Assembly: GCF_000787575.1 (NCBI RefSeq)
Contig: NW_012236521.1
Location: 700,924 to 764,923, forward strand
Length of the DNA stretch: 64,000 bases
Reading direction: 5' to 3'
Source of the DNA: Acytostelium subglobosum LB1
Lineage: Eukaryota > Evosea > Eumycetozoa > Acytosteliales > Acytosteliaceae
The notes under the pieces are model-generated. The model was not told the origin of the DNA and ran no database searches. It saw only the letters and a program-made list of their open reading frames with translations. Shown piece by piece: positions 36,678-46,560 of this stretch (its first letter is position 1; each line of letters opens with the position of its first letter). A program made the translations under genes and the position numbers.

Positions 36678-38803
36678 CTACGATGCTACAATCGTATCTA
36701 TTCGCAGTAAAGTTATGCATGACTCGATGACAGTGTTGATGATCGACCTCTTGAGAACTACTGGCTCAACTATGCCCATGAGCTCCATGTCAGCGGGCTT
36801 TCCAGTCCATCCATTCACGCCCCATTTGGTAGACTCGACAGCATAGTCGTTGGCTGAATGTAGGAATGTGAGCTGAGCAATGACCTCGAGTGGATCCAGT
36901 CCTTGACAGTTGGCAACAAGTATCGAGGGTATGGATGTGAGTGTCTCGGCAAGTGCGAGACAAACATCACGCTTCCAACCAACAAGGTTGTTGGACGTGG
37001 CATGTCTTGTGAGCCGTGTTGACAGGGCCATCTCACAAGCTCCACCTCCATACACAACCCGTGGTGGAGCTTCCACCGATGACTTTAGCAAGAACAAAGC
37101 ATCGATCATTCCAATCTCCAAATCGTCAACAATATCCAAAGATGGTCCTCTAAGTACAATTGTTGAGTAGATTGTATCGTCAGTGCTATTCAAAGGGAGA
37201 CGAGTTAGTAATGAACGGTTGACACTCTTTAGGACAATCCATCAACATACCTCAAATGTACATAATATGATGGCTCATGTCTTGCTAGCAAGGATATTGA
37301 TTGGACACTTCCTTGCAATGACTTGTCCATTTCTTCAATCTTTGATTGATTGAGTGAGTGAGAGTAAGTGGAATGCAATGTGATTGGTTGATTTGGTTGA
37401 CCTACACTTTGGAACACCATTGAGTTGGTGATTGTGGATATCCTATCAATGTCTTTGGTGTCCAGGTTGTGAATGAATCCAATGTTGGACATTATTAATA
37501 GTTGTTGGAGGTAATCTGGAATGGGCTGGGGATGGAGGATGTGTAAGTTGAGGAAGAAAGACGCTGGAGATGTTTGGATCAAGCCAAACTGATCCAAAGA
37601 CATACCTTGCTAAAGAATACCAAGTTGACACCCAAATGTTGTATCTTTTGAAAGAGTTGTCTAACCATGTTATCCTTGCGGGCATCATATCGTTCAATGT
37701 CCGCCTCACTTGTAAGTGTCAGTGTTGACCTTGACCTGGACGACTTTGATGAGTTGTTGGACATAAGATCAATAGAGACGATGCAGCATGATATTGGTGC
37801 CGTTGAGGCCTGTCCGGATTGAGGAATATGAGGTTGATTGCTTGTAATTACAACAATGCCCTTGAGGTACTCGCTCTGTTCAATGGCTTGCGTGCTATCA
37901 GTTGTGGCCTGTAGCTTGACAATGGATATATGACTGTGAACGTCGACCATGACTTGGTGTCCATGTTGATATTGTAGGTCCACGGTAACAGTGGATGTTG
38001 AGTTCCTGACTGCTGCCATTGCAATATTGATCAAACTCTTTGTCCAATATGAGTAGTGCTTGGTGCCCAATGATACACCGGCTATCTTACATAGGACTTG
38101 GTCGTCCGCAGCCACATAGGGTATGGCTATCGAATCCAATATTGTCAAACAAAGTTGACCAACTTCATACAACATAGATGCCAATGTAGTTAAATGTATA
38201 GATGGGTTGTTACCAATCAATATCGCTAAATTAGATAACAATGCACATGATAGCAACACAACAGATGTAGTACCATCACCAACTACCAATGTATGAATAG
38301 AGTGATTGATTGATTAAGTGAGTGAATGAGTGAGTGAGTGATGTAGCCAATCAATCAATCAAACATACCATCCCTATCTTGTGATAGTGCTACATCGACT
38401 AGTAATGAAGCGGCAGGATGAGCCACTTGTATATTCTTCAATATTGATGCTCCATCATTTGTTAAAATACACTTTTGTGTATGTGTCTGTGGGGAGGACT
38501 GGGGCGGCAGTAACTGTTGAGGCTGTTGCTTAACTGGCGATGGCCATCAAATGGTGTCAATCAATCAATGTACCAACTCAATGATATATTCATTCCCAAA
38601 TCAATCATACTTATTATAAGTTTACTCATACTACGAGGACCAAGAGATGATCGCAACAGAGAATGAACAGATGCTGTTGCCAACACAGATGATCTAAGTG
38701 CAGCAATAGCACCATCACCAATGACTTTTACACCATCCCTGAACAACTCTGGTTGTCTCTGTCGTTGCTGCTGTTGCTGTTCCTTCTTCTGTTGTGATTG
38801 CAT
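36678..38803 (-). CDS. Divergent TCP-1/CCT chaperonin subunit, beta-like
   Basis: Five exons (38803-38611, 38533-38369, 38282-37606, 37525-37251, 37185-36678) give 605 residues. The group II chaperonin plan is clear: SLGPRSMSKL (canonical LGPKGM), NDGASILKN, HPAASLLVDVALSQDRDVGDGTTS, the apical-domain KIQHLGVNLVFFSK-PIPDYLQQ, TIVLRG and VVYGGGACEMALS. The C-terminal VVLKRSIINTV...LLRIDTIV and the VYGGG-x-x-EM motif match CCT subunit 2 best. Sequence is far more changed than in a normal CCT2, which is among the most conserved proteins. It also has a poly-Q N-terminus and a 20-residue insertion before NDG. It could be a fast-evolving paralogue or the only CCT2. Its stop lies 21 bases from that of DGAT1 (convergent). 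Confidence 0.75.
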
Positions 38804-39090
38804 GAATGTATCAAATGAATGAACCAAGATCAACCCTTGCCCTTGACCCCAACTTCATTGGTTTTGAAGAAGTCGGACTTCGTCAAGTTTGTATGAAATG
38901 TATTTTTTTAATTTAAATTATCTTTGTGATGAAAAACAAACACACAATGTTGGAGCGAGGTGTGTGGGAGTGGAGGATGCACTCGCGACTGGGATGCATG
39001 AGCTCGTTTGATTGACGCATCCTGTATCTTTTAAGTTCTTACGCCCCTCTCTTCCCATTTACACGTTAGTTAGAAAGACAGACACAAACG

Positions 39091-39726
39091 ATGCAAAAGT
39101 TCATTAAGCAAGGCAGATTGGTCATCCTCTTGAACGGAAAGTACGCCGGCCGCAAGGCTGTTGTTGTAAAGACCTTCGATGAGCCAAACAAGGAGCGTCC
39201 ATATGGCCACTGTCTGGTTGCCGGTATCGAGAAGTACCCACGCAGAGTCATCAGAAGAATGAACAGGAAGACCATCTTGAAGAGAATCTCCATCACCCCA
39301 TTCGTCAAGGTCGTCAACTACAACCACATCATGCCAACTCGGTAAGTCTCTCTCTCTCTCTAGGATACAGGATATACAGGATATATGTGCGATACAGGAG
39401 ATCATTCAACAGAGCGACTAACAAGTATATATGATCATATTCACAATATTACAGTTACAACTTCGAGACTCGTGAGGAAAGCGCCTTCAACGGTATCAAG
39501 GACTCTGTCACCATGGAGTCTGCCAAGCCAGCCAAGCGCGTCTCCACCAAGCACGCTGTAAAGAAGATTTTCCAAGACAAGTATGTATACTTCAACTCCC
39601 CTCGACTCTAGACATGTTGTTGTCGCCACACTTACTAACCATCACAACTCAAACAACTCAACTTCAAATCACAATAGGTACAAGGCCGGCAAGTCCAAGT
39701 GGTTCTTCTCGAGATTGAGATTCTAA
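39091..39726 (+). CDS. rpl27: 60S ribosomal protein eL27
   Basis: Three exons (39091-39341, 39455-39580, 39678-39726) give 141 residues. KFIKQGRLVILLNGKYAGRK at the start, YGHCLVAGIEKYPRRV, MNRKTILKRI and the terminus KSKWFFSRLRF are unmistakable for eL27, a component of the large cytosolic ribosomal subunit. Length is close to animal (136) and D. discoideum family members. The KOW-type N-terminal fold is intact. C-ending codons dominate, as in other highly expressed genes here. The start lies 287 bases from the start of the chaperonin gene, divergent. Confidence 0.96.
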
Positions 39727-40354
39727 ATCGTTTACATAATTAGAATTATCTAGCGCGCATGCATGTTAGAGGATCATCTAATAAATGTGTCTCTGTCTTC
39801 CTAAATTACAATACAAATACACCTCCAAATCAATCAATCTGCCCTTTCATCATGTCACTTATCTAATCAATCAATCAATCAATCAAACTATCTTCATCAT
39901 GTCATCTTCTTCTCCCTGATATTATCACCCATTTGAATTGAATTGACATGATCATGTCCTCCAGCCCAGCCCAACCTTAGACACCTCATTCTCCAGCTTC
40001 TTGACAAACAAGGACAATGGACAAGGTCGTGTTGTGTCGGAGTGTTTGTGTATCTGGCGCGCAGATTGGAGGCTGTGCGGAATTGTGTGGTGAATGATGG
40101 GGAATGTTATTGGTCGCTTGATGGTCATTTGGTGGCAAATGACCATCNCAAGCGACCACCAGATACTTTTCTAAAATAAATATAGATGTAATCATTCCAC
40201 CTTTGACCAGGTGCCCATTGAAATATAAATAACAACCTTTGGTTTATGAACGACATACTTTTGTTTAGTGATCACCAATCACAAACACTTCAAGAAGTCA
40301 TTTATAACAACCTTGTAAATAGATTAATATATATATTAATAGTAATAGATAATA
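39727..40354. other. Intergenic, 0.63 kb, with assembly N and large palindrome
   Basis: Holds TCAA runs (39826-39890), a minus-strand open stretch 39952-40146 of unclear status and the palindrome at 40111-40158 that contains an N at 40148. The last 100 bases are AT-rich leader of the following gene. Confidence 0.5.
40111..40158. repeat. 21-base inverted repeat interrupted by an assembly N
   Basis: The arm 40111-40131 (TGGTCGCTTG-ATGGTCATTTG) is matched in reverse complement by 40136-40158, apart from two extra bases (C and the N at 40148). The loop is four bases (GTGG). The N inside the second arm suggests that two contigs were joined here. Confidence 0.7.
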
Positions 40355-40918
40355 ATGAAGATCACAATAATGTTGATGACGATGATGATAATGATGATAT
40401 CAACATCAGTAGTTCAAGGTTTTGAATATGGATGTTGTGTAGGCAATAATTATAATTGTACATCACCTCCAATTTATGAGACAACAGGTGGTCCAATTAT
40501 AACATGTGTAGGATACCATGGAATAACATATGATTATATTCCATTTGTTAAAATCTGTGATAAATGCGATAATAATAATTCACCAAACTACAATGAAGAT
40601 AGTACATTCCCATTATGGGCGATAATATTAGTGGCAGTATTATTACCTTTTGTACTAGTTATATTTGTAACAGTAGTAATGTGTATAAAGAAAAGAAGAC
40701 AACATCAGACCCAACCTACAGTATTTTTGGACCCAATATCATCATCATCTGGAAATGTCATGGATGATCAATTTGTAAACTCAACACCTGGAATGGATTC
40801 TCAATATTCATCACCAGAGTACTCAGTTCAAATTGATAAAGTTAATGATCAAACTCATACATCAGCTGGATCAGAAGAATATACACGTCCACAATCAGAA
40901 TATAATCAATATGGATAA
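40355..40918 (+). CDS. Small type I membrane protein with cysteine-rich ectodomain
   Basis: A single frame of 187 residues. Residues 1-22 are a Met-rich signal peptide (MKITIMLMTMMIMMISTSVV). The exposed part (about 23-85) has seven cysteines, including GCCVGNNYNC, and ends near CDKCDNNNSPNYNED. One membrane helix (about 88-112, LWAIILVAVLLPFVLVIFV) is followed by a basic stop-transfer KKRRQ. A 75-residue polar tail is rich in S, Q and Y, with YSSPEYS and EYTRPQSEY. The shape suggests a cell-surface or endosomal protein with tyrosine-based sorting or signalling motifs. No family recognised. Codons are markedly AT-richer than in the flanking ribosomal and cofilin genes, which points to low expression or recent origin. 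Confidence 0.75.
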   Translation: MKITIMLMTMMIMMISTSVVQGFEYGCCVGNNYNCTSPPIYETTGGPIITCVGYHGITYDYIPFVKICDKCDNNNSPNYNEDSTFPLWAIILVAVLLPFVLVIFVTVVMCIKKRRQHQTQPTVFLDPISSSSGNVMDDQFVNSTPGMDSQYSSPEYSVQIDKVNDQTHTSAGSEEYTRPQSEYNQYG

Positions 40919-40972
40919 TAATCAACAACACTAAAGTGTTGATGAAGATGAATTTAATTGGATGGGATAGTC

Positions 40973-41530
40973 CTACAACCTCGTGATCTTCTCAAGGAAT
41001 TGTTCCTCTTGGACCTCAGATATATCACAACCTTGGACCTCAGTTTGGATACCAACCAATGCCTTGCGAAGTGCATCCTTTGAAGCAGTATATATCATTC
41101 TACTTCTAATACTTGATGTACCTGGACACCTAGAAATATGTTGTAATAATAAAATAATTAATATTAATATAATTAATTAATTAATAATATATAAAGCACT
41201 TACCATGAGACGAACACCAATCTCTTCTTGGAGGTTGACTCTTCGGTGTAGGCAAAGTCAACTAAGACGTATCTACATTCAGTGGGAGGTAGCTCGGTGA
41301 GGAAAGTAGTGAATGGTGATCCATATGGTAAAGTCTTCTCGACCACAATCTGAGTATTGTCATCGTTCAACTTATAAAAGACTATTCCATATTGACGACG
41401 AATCTTCATCTGATCGAAAATCTCCATACAATTGTTTGCAAGTTTGACTCCAGTTGACTAAATTTCAATTATCATTAGTATTATTATTATTATTATTATT
41501 ATTCGTTCATAAATTTATTTCACATACCAT
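40973..41530 (-). CDS. cofA: Cofilin/ADF actin-depolymerising factor
   Basis: Three exons (41530-41528, 41457-41204, 41129-40973) give 137 residues, the same length as D. discoideum cofilin. The first exon is only the ATG, then STGVKLANNCMEIFDQMK. One ADF-H domain fills the protein, with YVLVDFAYTEE, KRLVFVSWCP, and the long actin-binding helix IRSRMIYTASKDALRKAL. It binds and severs aged actin filaments. The serine after the start Met is the usual regulatory site in animals. An ATG-only first exon followed by an intron is also the layout I recall for the D. discoideum gene. The distance to the small reading frame upstream is 122 bases. Confidence 0.93.
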
Positions 41531-41651
41531 TGTTAAATTTCTGGTTTGATTTATATAATAAATTGATAAAGTTGATTAGATAATATATTTGTATTAGTAT
41601 TATTTGTTGTATTTGTTGATGATGATATTAGGTTGGACATTATTGATGTAT

Positions 41652-41876
41652 TTATAACTTTTGAATAATGATCAAAGTTGTAGTTGGTCTATTGATCAAC
41701 ATGTAATTGAGTTGGAATTGAATCCAAAGACACACAATGGTTGCCAAAGCCAAACAAACCCATGACTTGGACACCCACACCACCAATCTTTGAATTTTCG
41801 AATCATTCGGCACACTCGTAGAATCAAGAGTCATCTTGAGATATTGACACGCATCTTGGTAGGTGAAGTTATACAT
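41652..41876 (-). CDS. Possible small protein with one membrane helix (doubtful)
   Basis: An ATG-started 74-residue frame (MYNFTYQDACQYLKMTLDS...) with ordinary codons and a hydrophobic segment SWVCLALATIVCLWIQFQL. It lies head to head with the NRPS-like gene (14 bases between the starts). The position would force it to overlap that gene's promoter, which argues against it. No relative recognised. It may be a chance open stretch. Confidence 0.25.
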   Translation of the reverse strand: MYNFTYQDACQYLKMTLDSTSVPNDSKIQRLVVWVSKSWVCLALATIVCLWIQFQLNYMLINRPTTTLIIIQKL

Positions 41877-41890
41877 TTATATGTAGTACT

Positions 41891-44800
41891 ATGGACTGTA
41901 CTAGTAGTAGTAGTATATATCAATATGAATCATTCATTGATGCCTTTGATAAAGTAGTCAAACAGGTGCCAAATACTCATGCACTTGAGTTGGCAAAAGG
42001 TGTAATAACAACAACAACAACAACAACATCGACGACAACGAAGACAGATCAACAACAACAAGTAGTACAATGCTTTGATAATAGTTTGTTCAAAAGAGAT
42101 TATTTAACATTCTCACAACTTGATACTATATCAAATTGTATTGCCAATAGTATCAATGATGTAGTTAATGTTACTACACATCATAAGAAGAATGATAATG
42201 AGATGGTTGTTGGTGTACTTGCACAACACTCTTTCCAATTGGTCATATCATTGATTGCTACACTAAAGTCTGGTCATGTCTATCTGCCACTGGATGCATC
42301 ATTCCCTATCGAACGATTGAACTACATGCTCAACCATGCATCTTGCAACACACTACTCATTCAACATTCACATCATAATCATCCCCTCCTCACTCACCTC
42401 ACCAAAAATGCACCATCAACCAACATACTATGTGTTGATTGCTGTCTCCGATCCAGAGATGACTATGTCCCAGCGCCAATCGCTCACTCGCCTCAACCCA
42501 ATGACACCGCGTAAGTACAGCGACTCCCTCCCATCCCACCACAGCATACTCATACACGAAATCTTAGATACCTTATATACACTTCTGGAAGCACTGGCGA
42601 GCCAAAGGGCGTGTTGGTCGCGCATAGGGGCATTACAAACTTCTTAAAGGCCCAGATTGAATCGTTTGGATTCAAGACGTCACATAGCAGACTGCTTCAA
42701 TCACTTCCGGTATGCTTTGATGCATGTTTGAGTGAGATTGGTACATCACTACTTGGTGGCTGCACACTAGTTGTTCCAGAGAGTAGTGAGCAAGCTGCAA
42801 TCGCACGTGGATCATCTTCAACATTCTTCAACTATCTTTGTGTGAACAATATCACGGCGGCGATGTTGGCACCTTCATTCCTGGCTCAGCTATCACTCGT
42901 CGAGTACAATGTTCCATCATTGGAGACCGTGGTCATTGGTGGCGAGGTATGTCCACAGCATGTCATTGATGCATGGACCCAACACATCAGACTTGTGAGC
43001 GTATATGGCCCTACCGAGGCTACTGTGTGCACCTCGCTCCTGCCATTCCCCAAGCGAACAGCAACACCACCCCTCATCAGCATTGGGCGTCCAGTACCCC
43101 ACATGCAACTACACCTCTTGGACTCAGCCACCTTGGTCCCATTGACTCAACCAGGGACCGAAGGTGAGATATACATTGGGGGAGTAGGTGTCGCACTTGG
43201 ATACCACATGCGTGATGATCTCACCATTGCCGCGTTTGTCCCCGACCCATTTATCAACTCGGAGGACAGCGCCACATCGCCCAAAATGTTTAAGACAGGC
43301 GACTGGGGTCGAATGTTGGATGATGGATGCATAGAGTTCAGAGGAAGGATTGACAACCAGGTGAAGATCAATGGACAGCGAATAGAGTTGGACGAAATAT
43401 CCAAGGTGATCGAAAAGCATCCACTCGTTCAACAGGCAGTGGTCGATGCAAAGTTAATACATGATGTCAAGACACTGGTTGGATACGTTGCACTCAGACA
43501 GGCTACACCAAGCATCATGGTATCACCGTGCATTGTTCAACCACGTCACGACAATGGTGATCGCGATGAATCAGCCAACAACATCACAACATATGTGGCG
43601 CATCTCATCACAAACTACTTGTCGACCAAACTTCCAGCATTCATGATACCAAGACATTATGTTGTGATGGCCAATGGTCTGTTCCCATTGAATAGCAATG
43701 AGAAGATTGATCGTAGTCGTCTGCCACTTCCAGAGTCGGTGCCCGAGCCAGCATGGTCCACACTGTCCTACACGCTAGAGTTGGAGAAGAAGTTACAATC
43801 AATCATATCAACCGTATTACTACGTCATGTATCAACGGATGATGATCTCATTGGACAGTGCGGTCTAAACTCAATTGGATCAATCAGATTCATACAACTC
43901 TGTCGAACACATGGCATTGGCAACATCACACCAAAGGTCGTGTACTCTGCCAGAACAATCACACGCATTGCCAATGAGCTAAGGACAGTCCAGCCGGGCA
44001 CAGAGTCATCAATCATCGAGGAGGAGAGGAGCAAGACTGTTCGGAAGTTGAAAGAGCGCGCGGACCATCTGATTGACACACAAATGGCTCACACTGGATC
44101 TGGGTCCATACCAGATGGGGTCGTCCATTTCCCTATTGGCAAGACTATACTCATCACTGGAGGAACAGGATTCCTTGGCTCACACATATTGAATGCACTC
44201 ATTCAAATTGATGATATTGACAATGATCATAATCAAAAGATAGTGTTACTTGTGAGGAATCCAGACTCTGCAATGGCATCAATCAATGATCAATTGTCTG
44301 GCACTGGGTTGGAACCAAGTCATCAGATGAGTACACTCAATAGGATAAAGGAAAGAGTTATATTTGTTAAAGGAGACATCACACTTGATCGACTTGGCTT
44401 GTCACATGACGATTGGACAGCATTGGCAACACAAGTCACATCGATCATTCATGCTGCTGCGCGTGTAAATATGAGCATGACCTTCAACGAGATGGAGTTG
44501 GACAATGTAGTTGGCATGATCAACGTACTCAAACTATGCAACCATCGCAAACAAGTGACACTTCACTACATATCCACATTGTCAGTGTTACTATCGACCT
44601 CATCAAAGTGGAGTTCAACAACCTCAGCCAACAATCATGTATCTATCAAGATTGATGAAACAATCAATTTAATGGACGAGGATGCATTGGTTTATGGGTC
44701 TTATGCACAGACCAAATGGATGTGTGAGTACATCCTTCTCCAGAAGTACACCGAATTGCAACTGTCTGGTATAACCCAACACATTCACAGACCGGCAATG

Positions 44801-45355
44801 ATATGCTCAATGGCACGATCATCAACGGCTCACAACTACCTCGACTCACTGATACGTTCATCACTGGCATTGGGTTGCTTCCCAGATGTCCACGAGAGGA
44901 TACACACGGATATCACTTCGATCGATCAATTCATCAAACCATTCATTCAAACTGTGATGGCACCTGGTTCAAGAACATCACCAAGCTACTACCTGTATCA
45001 CAACGAGTCCATCTCATTACCAACACTATTCAAAATGATTGCGCCTCGACATCCACTTGTCCCAGTCCCTGAATGGAAAAGACTACTAATGAGCAAGATT
45101 GATGGTGATCAAACATCCAGTTTCCTTCCACTACTCGATCTTATTGATGATGAAGCAGACTATGTAAGTACAATTCCAGAGGTGCACTCACTGGATTTGA
45201 TTGATTGATATGTTACTGATCAGTGCCATACACATCCAAAGACTTTGTTTGAGCGTGTATTATTTCCAGGTCGATTCATAGTAGATCAAGAGAGTTCCAC
45301 ATTACAATCCAATGTGATCAAGGAGTATATTACATCATTTCAAACATATGTTTGA
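41891..45355 (+). CDS. NRPS-like adenylation-carrier-reductase enzyme
   Basis: Three exons (41891-42510, 42568-45163, 45224-45355) give 1115 residues. Adenylation domain (about 15-560): core motifs YTSGSTGEPKG (after the first splice), YGPTEATV, FKTGDWGR, GRIDNQVKINGQRIELDEI and NSNEKIDRSRLP. A carrier domain (about 590-670) has CGLNSIGS with the phosphopantetheine serine. The thioester reductase domain (about 730-1090) has the NAD(P) loop ILITGGTGFLGSHIL and the catalytic YxxxK in YAQTKW. No condensation domain is present. Such proteins activate a carboxylic or amino acid, tether it and release it as an aldehyde or alcohol, as in alpha-aminoadipate reductase (Lys2) and related small-molecule enzymes. 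Substrate unknown; the poly-T run near residue 45 is a lineage-typical insertion. Confidence 0.9.
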
Positions 45356-45502
45356 ACATTACCAAAAAAGGATATTTGTTTTGGAAACCTGGGGGCAAGC
45401 CCTGACCTCACTCCGACTCCTCCCTCATTTCTGTAGTCTCTCCTAAAGTGTTACTTCAGTTTGATTTCAATCATAAACATTAAACACTACATATAAACAT
45501 AC
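45356..45502. other. Short intergenic with GC-rich motif
   Basis: Contains GGGGGCAAGCC...CCTCACTCC at 45391-45413, similar to the hairpin at 4012. Confidence 0.4.
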
Positions 45503-46375
45503 ATGGAGAGGACACAATACACAAAAGACACTCTTCAAGAGGAGTCATCTACATCAACCACACAATCATCAACATCAACTGCATCATCAAACACATCAAT
45601 GGTTGTTGTTGAGGGCCCTGCATCAGAGGTTGCCACCAAAGTCTTCAAGAACAAATACCTCTTCAAACTGATTCTCAAACATATGCCAATCTTTAGTTTG
45701 AAAGGGTCAAAGCTGACCACTGGCTGGGGCGTTGGATGGCGTGATGCTTTCATACTCATGCTCACGGCGGACTCGGGTAGTAGACAGGGCACTTGCTGGA
45801 GTTTCACAAGGATCAAGCATCTTTCGACAGGTTTCATCGCTCGATTTGGAATCAGAATGGGAAAGAACACATCTACGCCCAACTATAGTGTTAGTGCCGA
45901 TGGTATGGCCTTTGTCATCCAGAACTCAAAGTATGGACCAGGCGCATATCAAACCGAGAGTGGTGGTGCTCATTGTGGTTATGGAGGCATCGATAACAGT
46001 ATCGCCATCGAGTTCAACACATACTACAACCAGGATTGTAACGATCCCAATGGCAACCATATATCTTTACACACCAATGGAACTCAGCCCAACTCTGCCC
46101 ATCACGATTACTCACTGGGTCACGCTACACCATCAGTCCAGATGAATGATTATAGATTACATCATGTGATACTAACATATAATCCACACGTAGAAGGAGG
46201 AGGAGAGATGTCTGTGAACTTTGATGGTGCAGACCTACTCAAAGTCAAAGTCAACATTGCCGAATTACTCAGACTGGAAAACAACGATGAGGCCTATGTT
46301 GGATTCACCGCTGCCACTGGATACTATCATCAAGAGCATCTTGTACACTATTGTATCATGCATAGGCTGACATAA
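45503..46375 (+). CDS. L-type (legume-like) lectin domain protein, copy 1
   Basis: Intronless, 290 residues. The N-terminus MERTQYTKDTLQEES matches the first helix of the SAP motif in the next gene, but the rest of SAP is replaced by a Ser/Thr run. From about residue 75 comes an L-type lectin beta sandwich: STGFIARFGIRMG, ADGMAFVIQNS, GYGGIDNSIAIEFNTY (acidic metal site), HISLHTNG, and LHHVILTYNP. The GMAFVIQ and IAIEFDTY motifs are those of legume-type lectins. There is no signal peptide, which is odd for a lectin and suggests a cytosolic or nuclear sugar or ligand binder. It is a tandem duplicate of the next gene (about 50-60% identical by eye). Confidence 0.8.
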   Translation: MERTQYTKDTLQEESSTSTTQSSTSTASSNTSMVVVEGPASEVATKVFKNKYLFKLILKHMPIFSLKGSKLTTGWGVGWRDAFILMLTADSGSRQGTCWSFTRIKHLSTGFIARFGIRMGKNTSTPNYSVSADGMAFVIQNSKYGPGAYQTESGGAHCGYGGIDNSIAIEFNTYYNQDCNDPNGNHISLHTNGTQPNSAHHDYSLGHATPSVQMNDYRLHHVILTYNPHVEGGGEMSVNFDGADLLKVKVNIAELLRLENNDEAYVGFTAATGYYHQEHLVHYCIMHRLT

Positions 46376-46465
46376 ATATTATTTTTAATTTAAAGACCAA
46401 GACTTTGGAATAGTTCCATTTTACTTGGTCCTGTTTTGTGTTCCCCCCACTTGGAAACGAATGTC

Positions 46466-46498
46466 ACTTTTTCCCTCAAACGAAATGAGGGAAAAAGT
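46466..46498. repeat. 13-base perfect hairpin between the two lectin genes
   Basis: ACTTTTTCCCTCA and TGAGGGAAAAAGT are exact reverse complements around a seven-base loop (AACGAAA). It lies about 90 bases after the stop of copy 1 and 60 bases before the ATG of copy 2. Possibly a 3' processing signal or a small-RNA source. Confidence 0.7.
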
Positions 46499-46560
46499 TC
46501 GGGTTGAACCAAAGATCGTATTATATTCATTGATTAAGGTCACATGAATAGATAAGATAC

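Noticed and set aside
37526-37603. Reading 37603-37526 of the chaperonin gene as coding (MSLDQFGLIQTSP...)
   Set aside because: It is frame-shifted against the upstream exon; splicing GTATGT...CCCCAG restores the conserved apical-domain sequence SKPIPDYLQQ.
39952-40146. Minus-strand 64-codon frame ending next to the palindrome
   Set aside because: Fair codon use but no family, and the assembly is uncertain there, so it is discussed as a finding rather than called.
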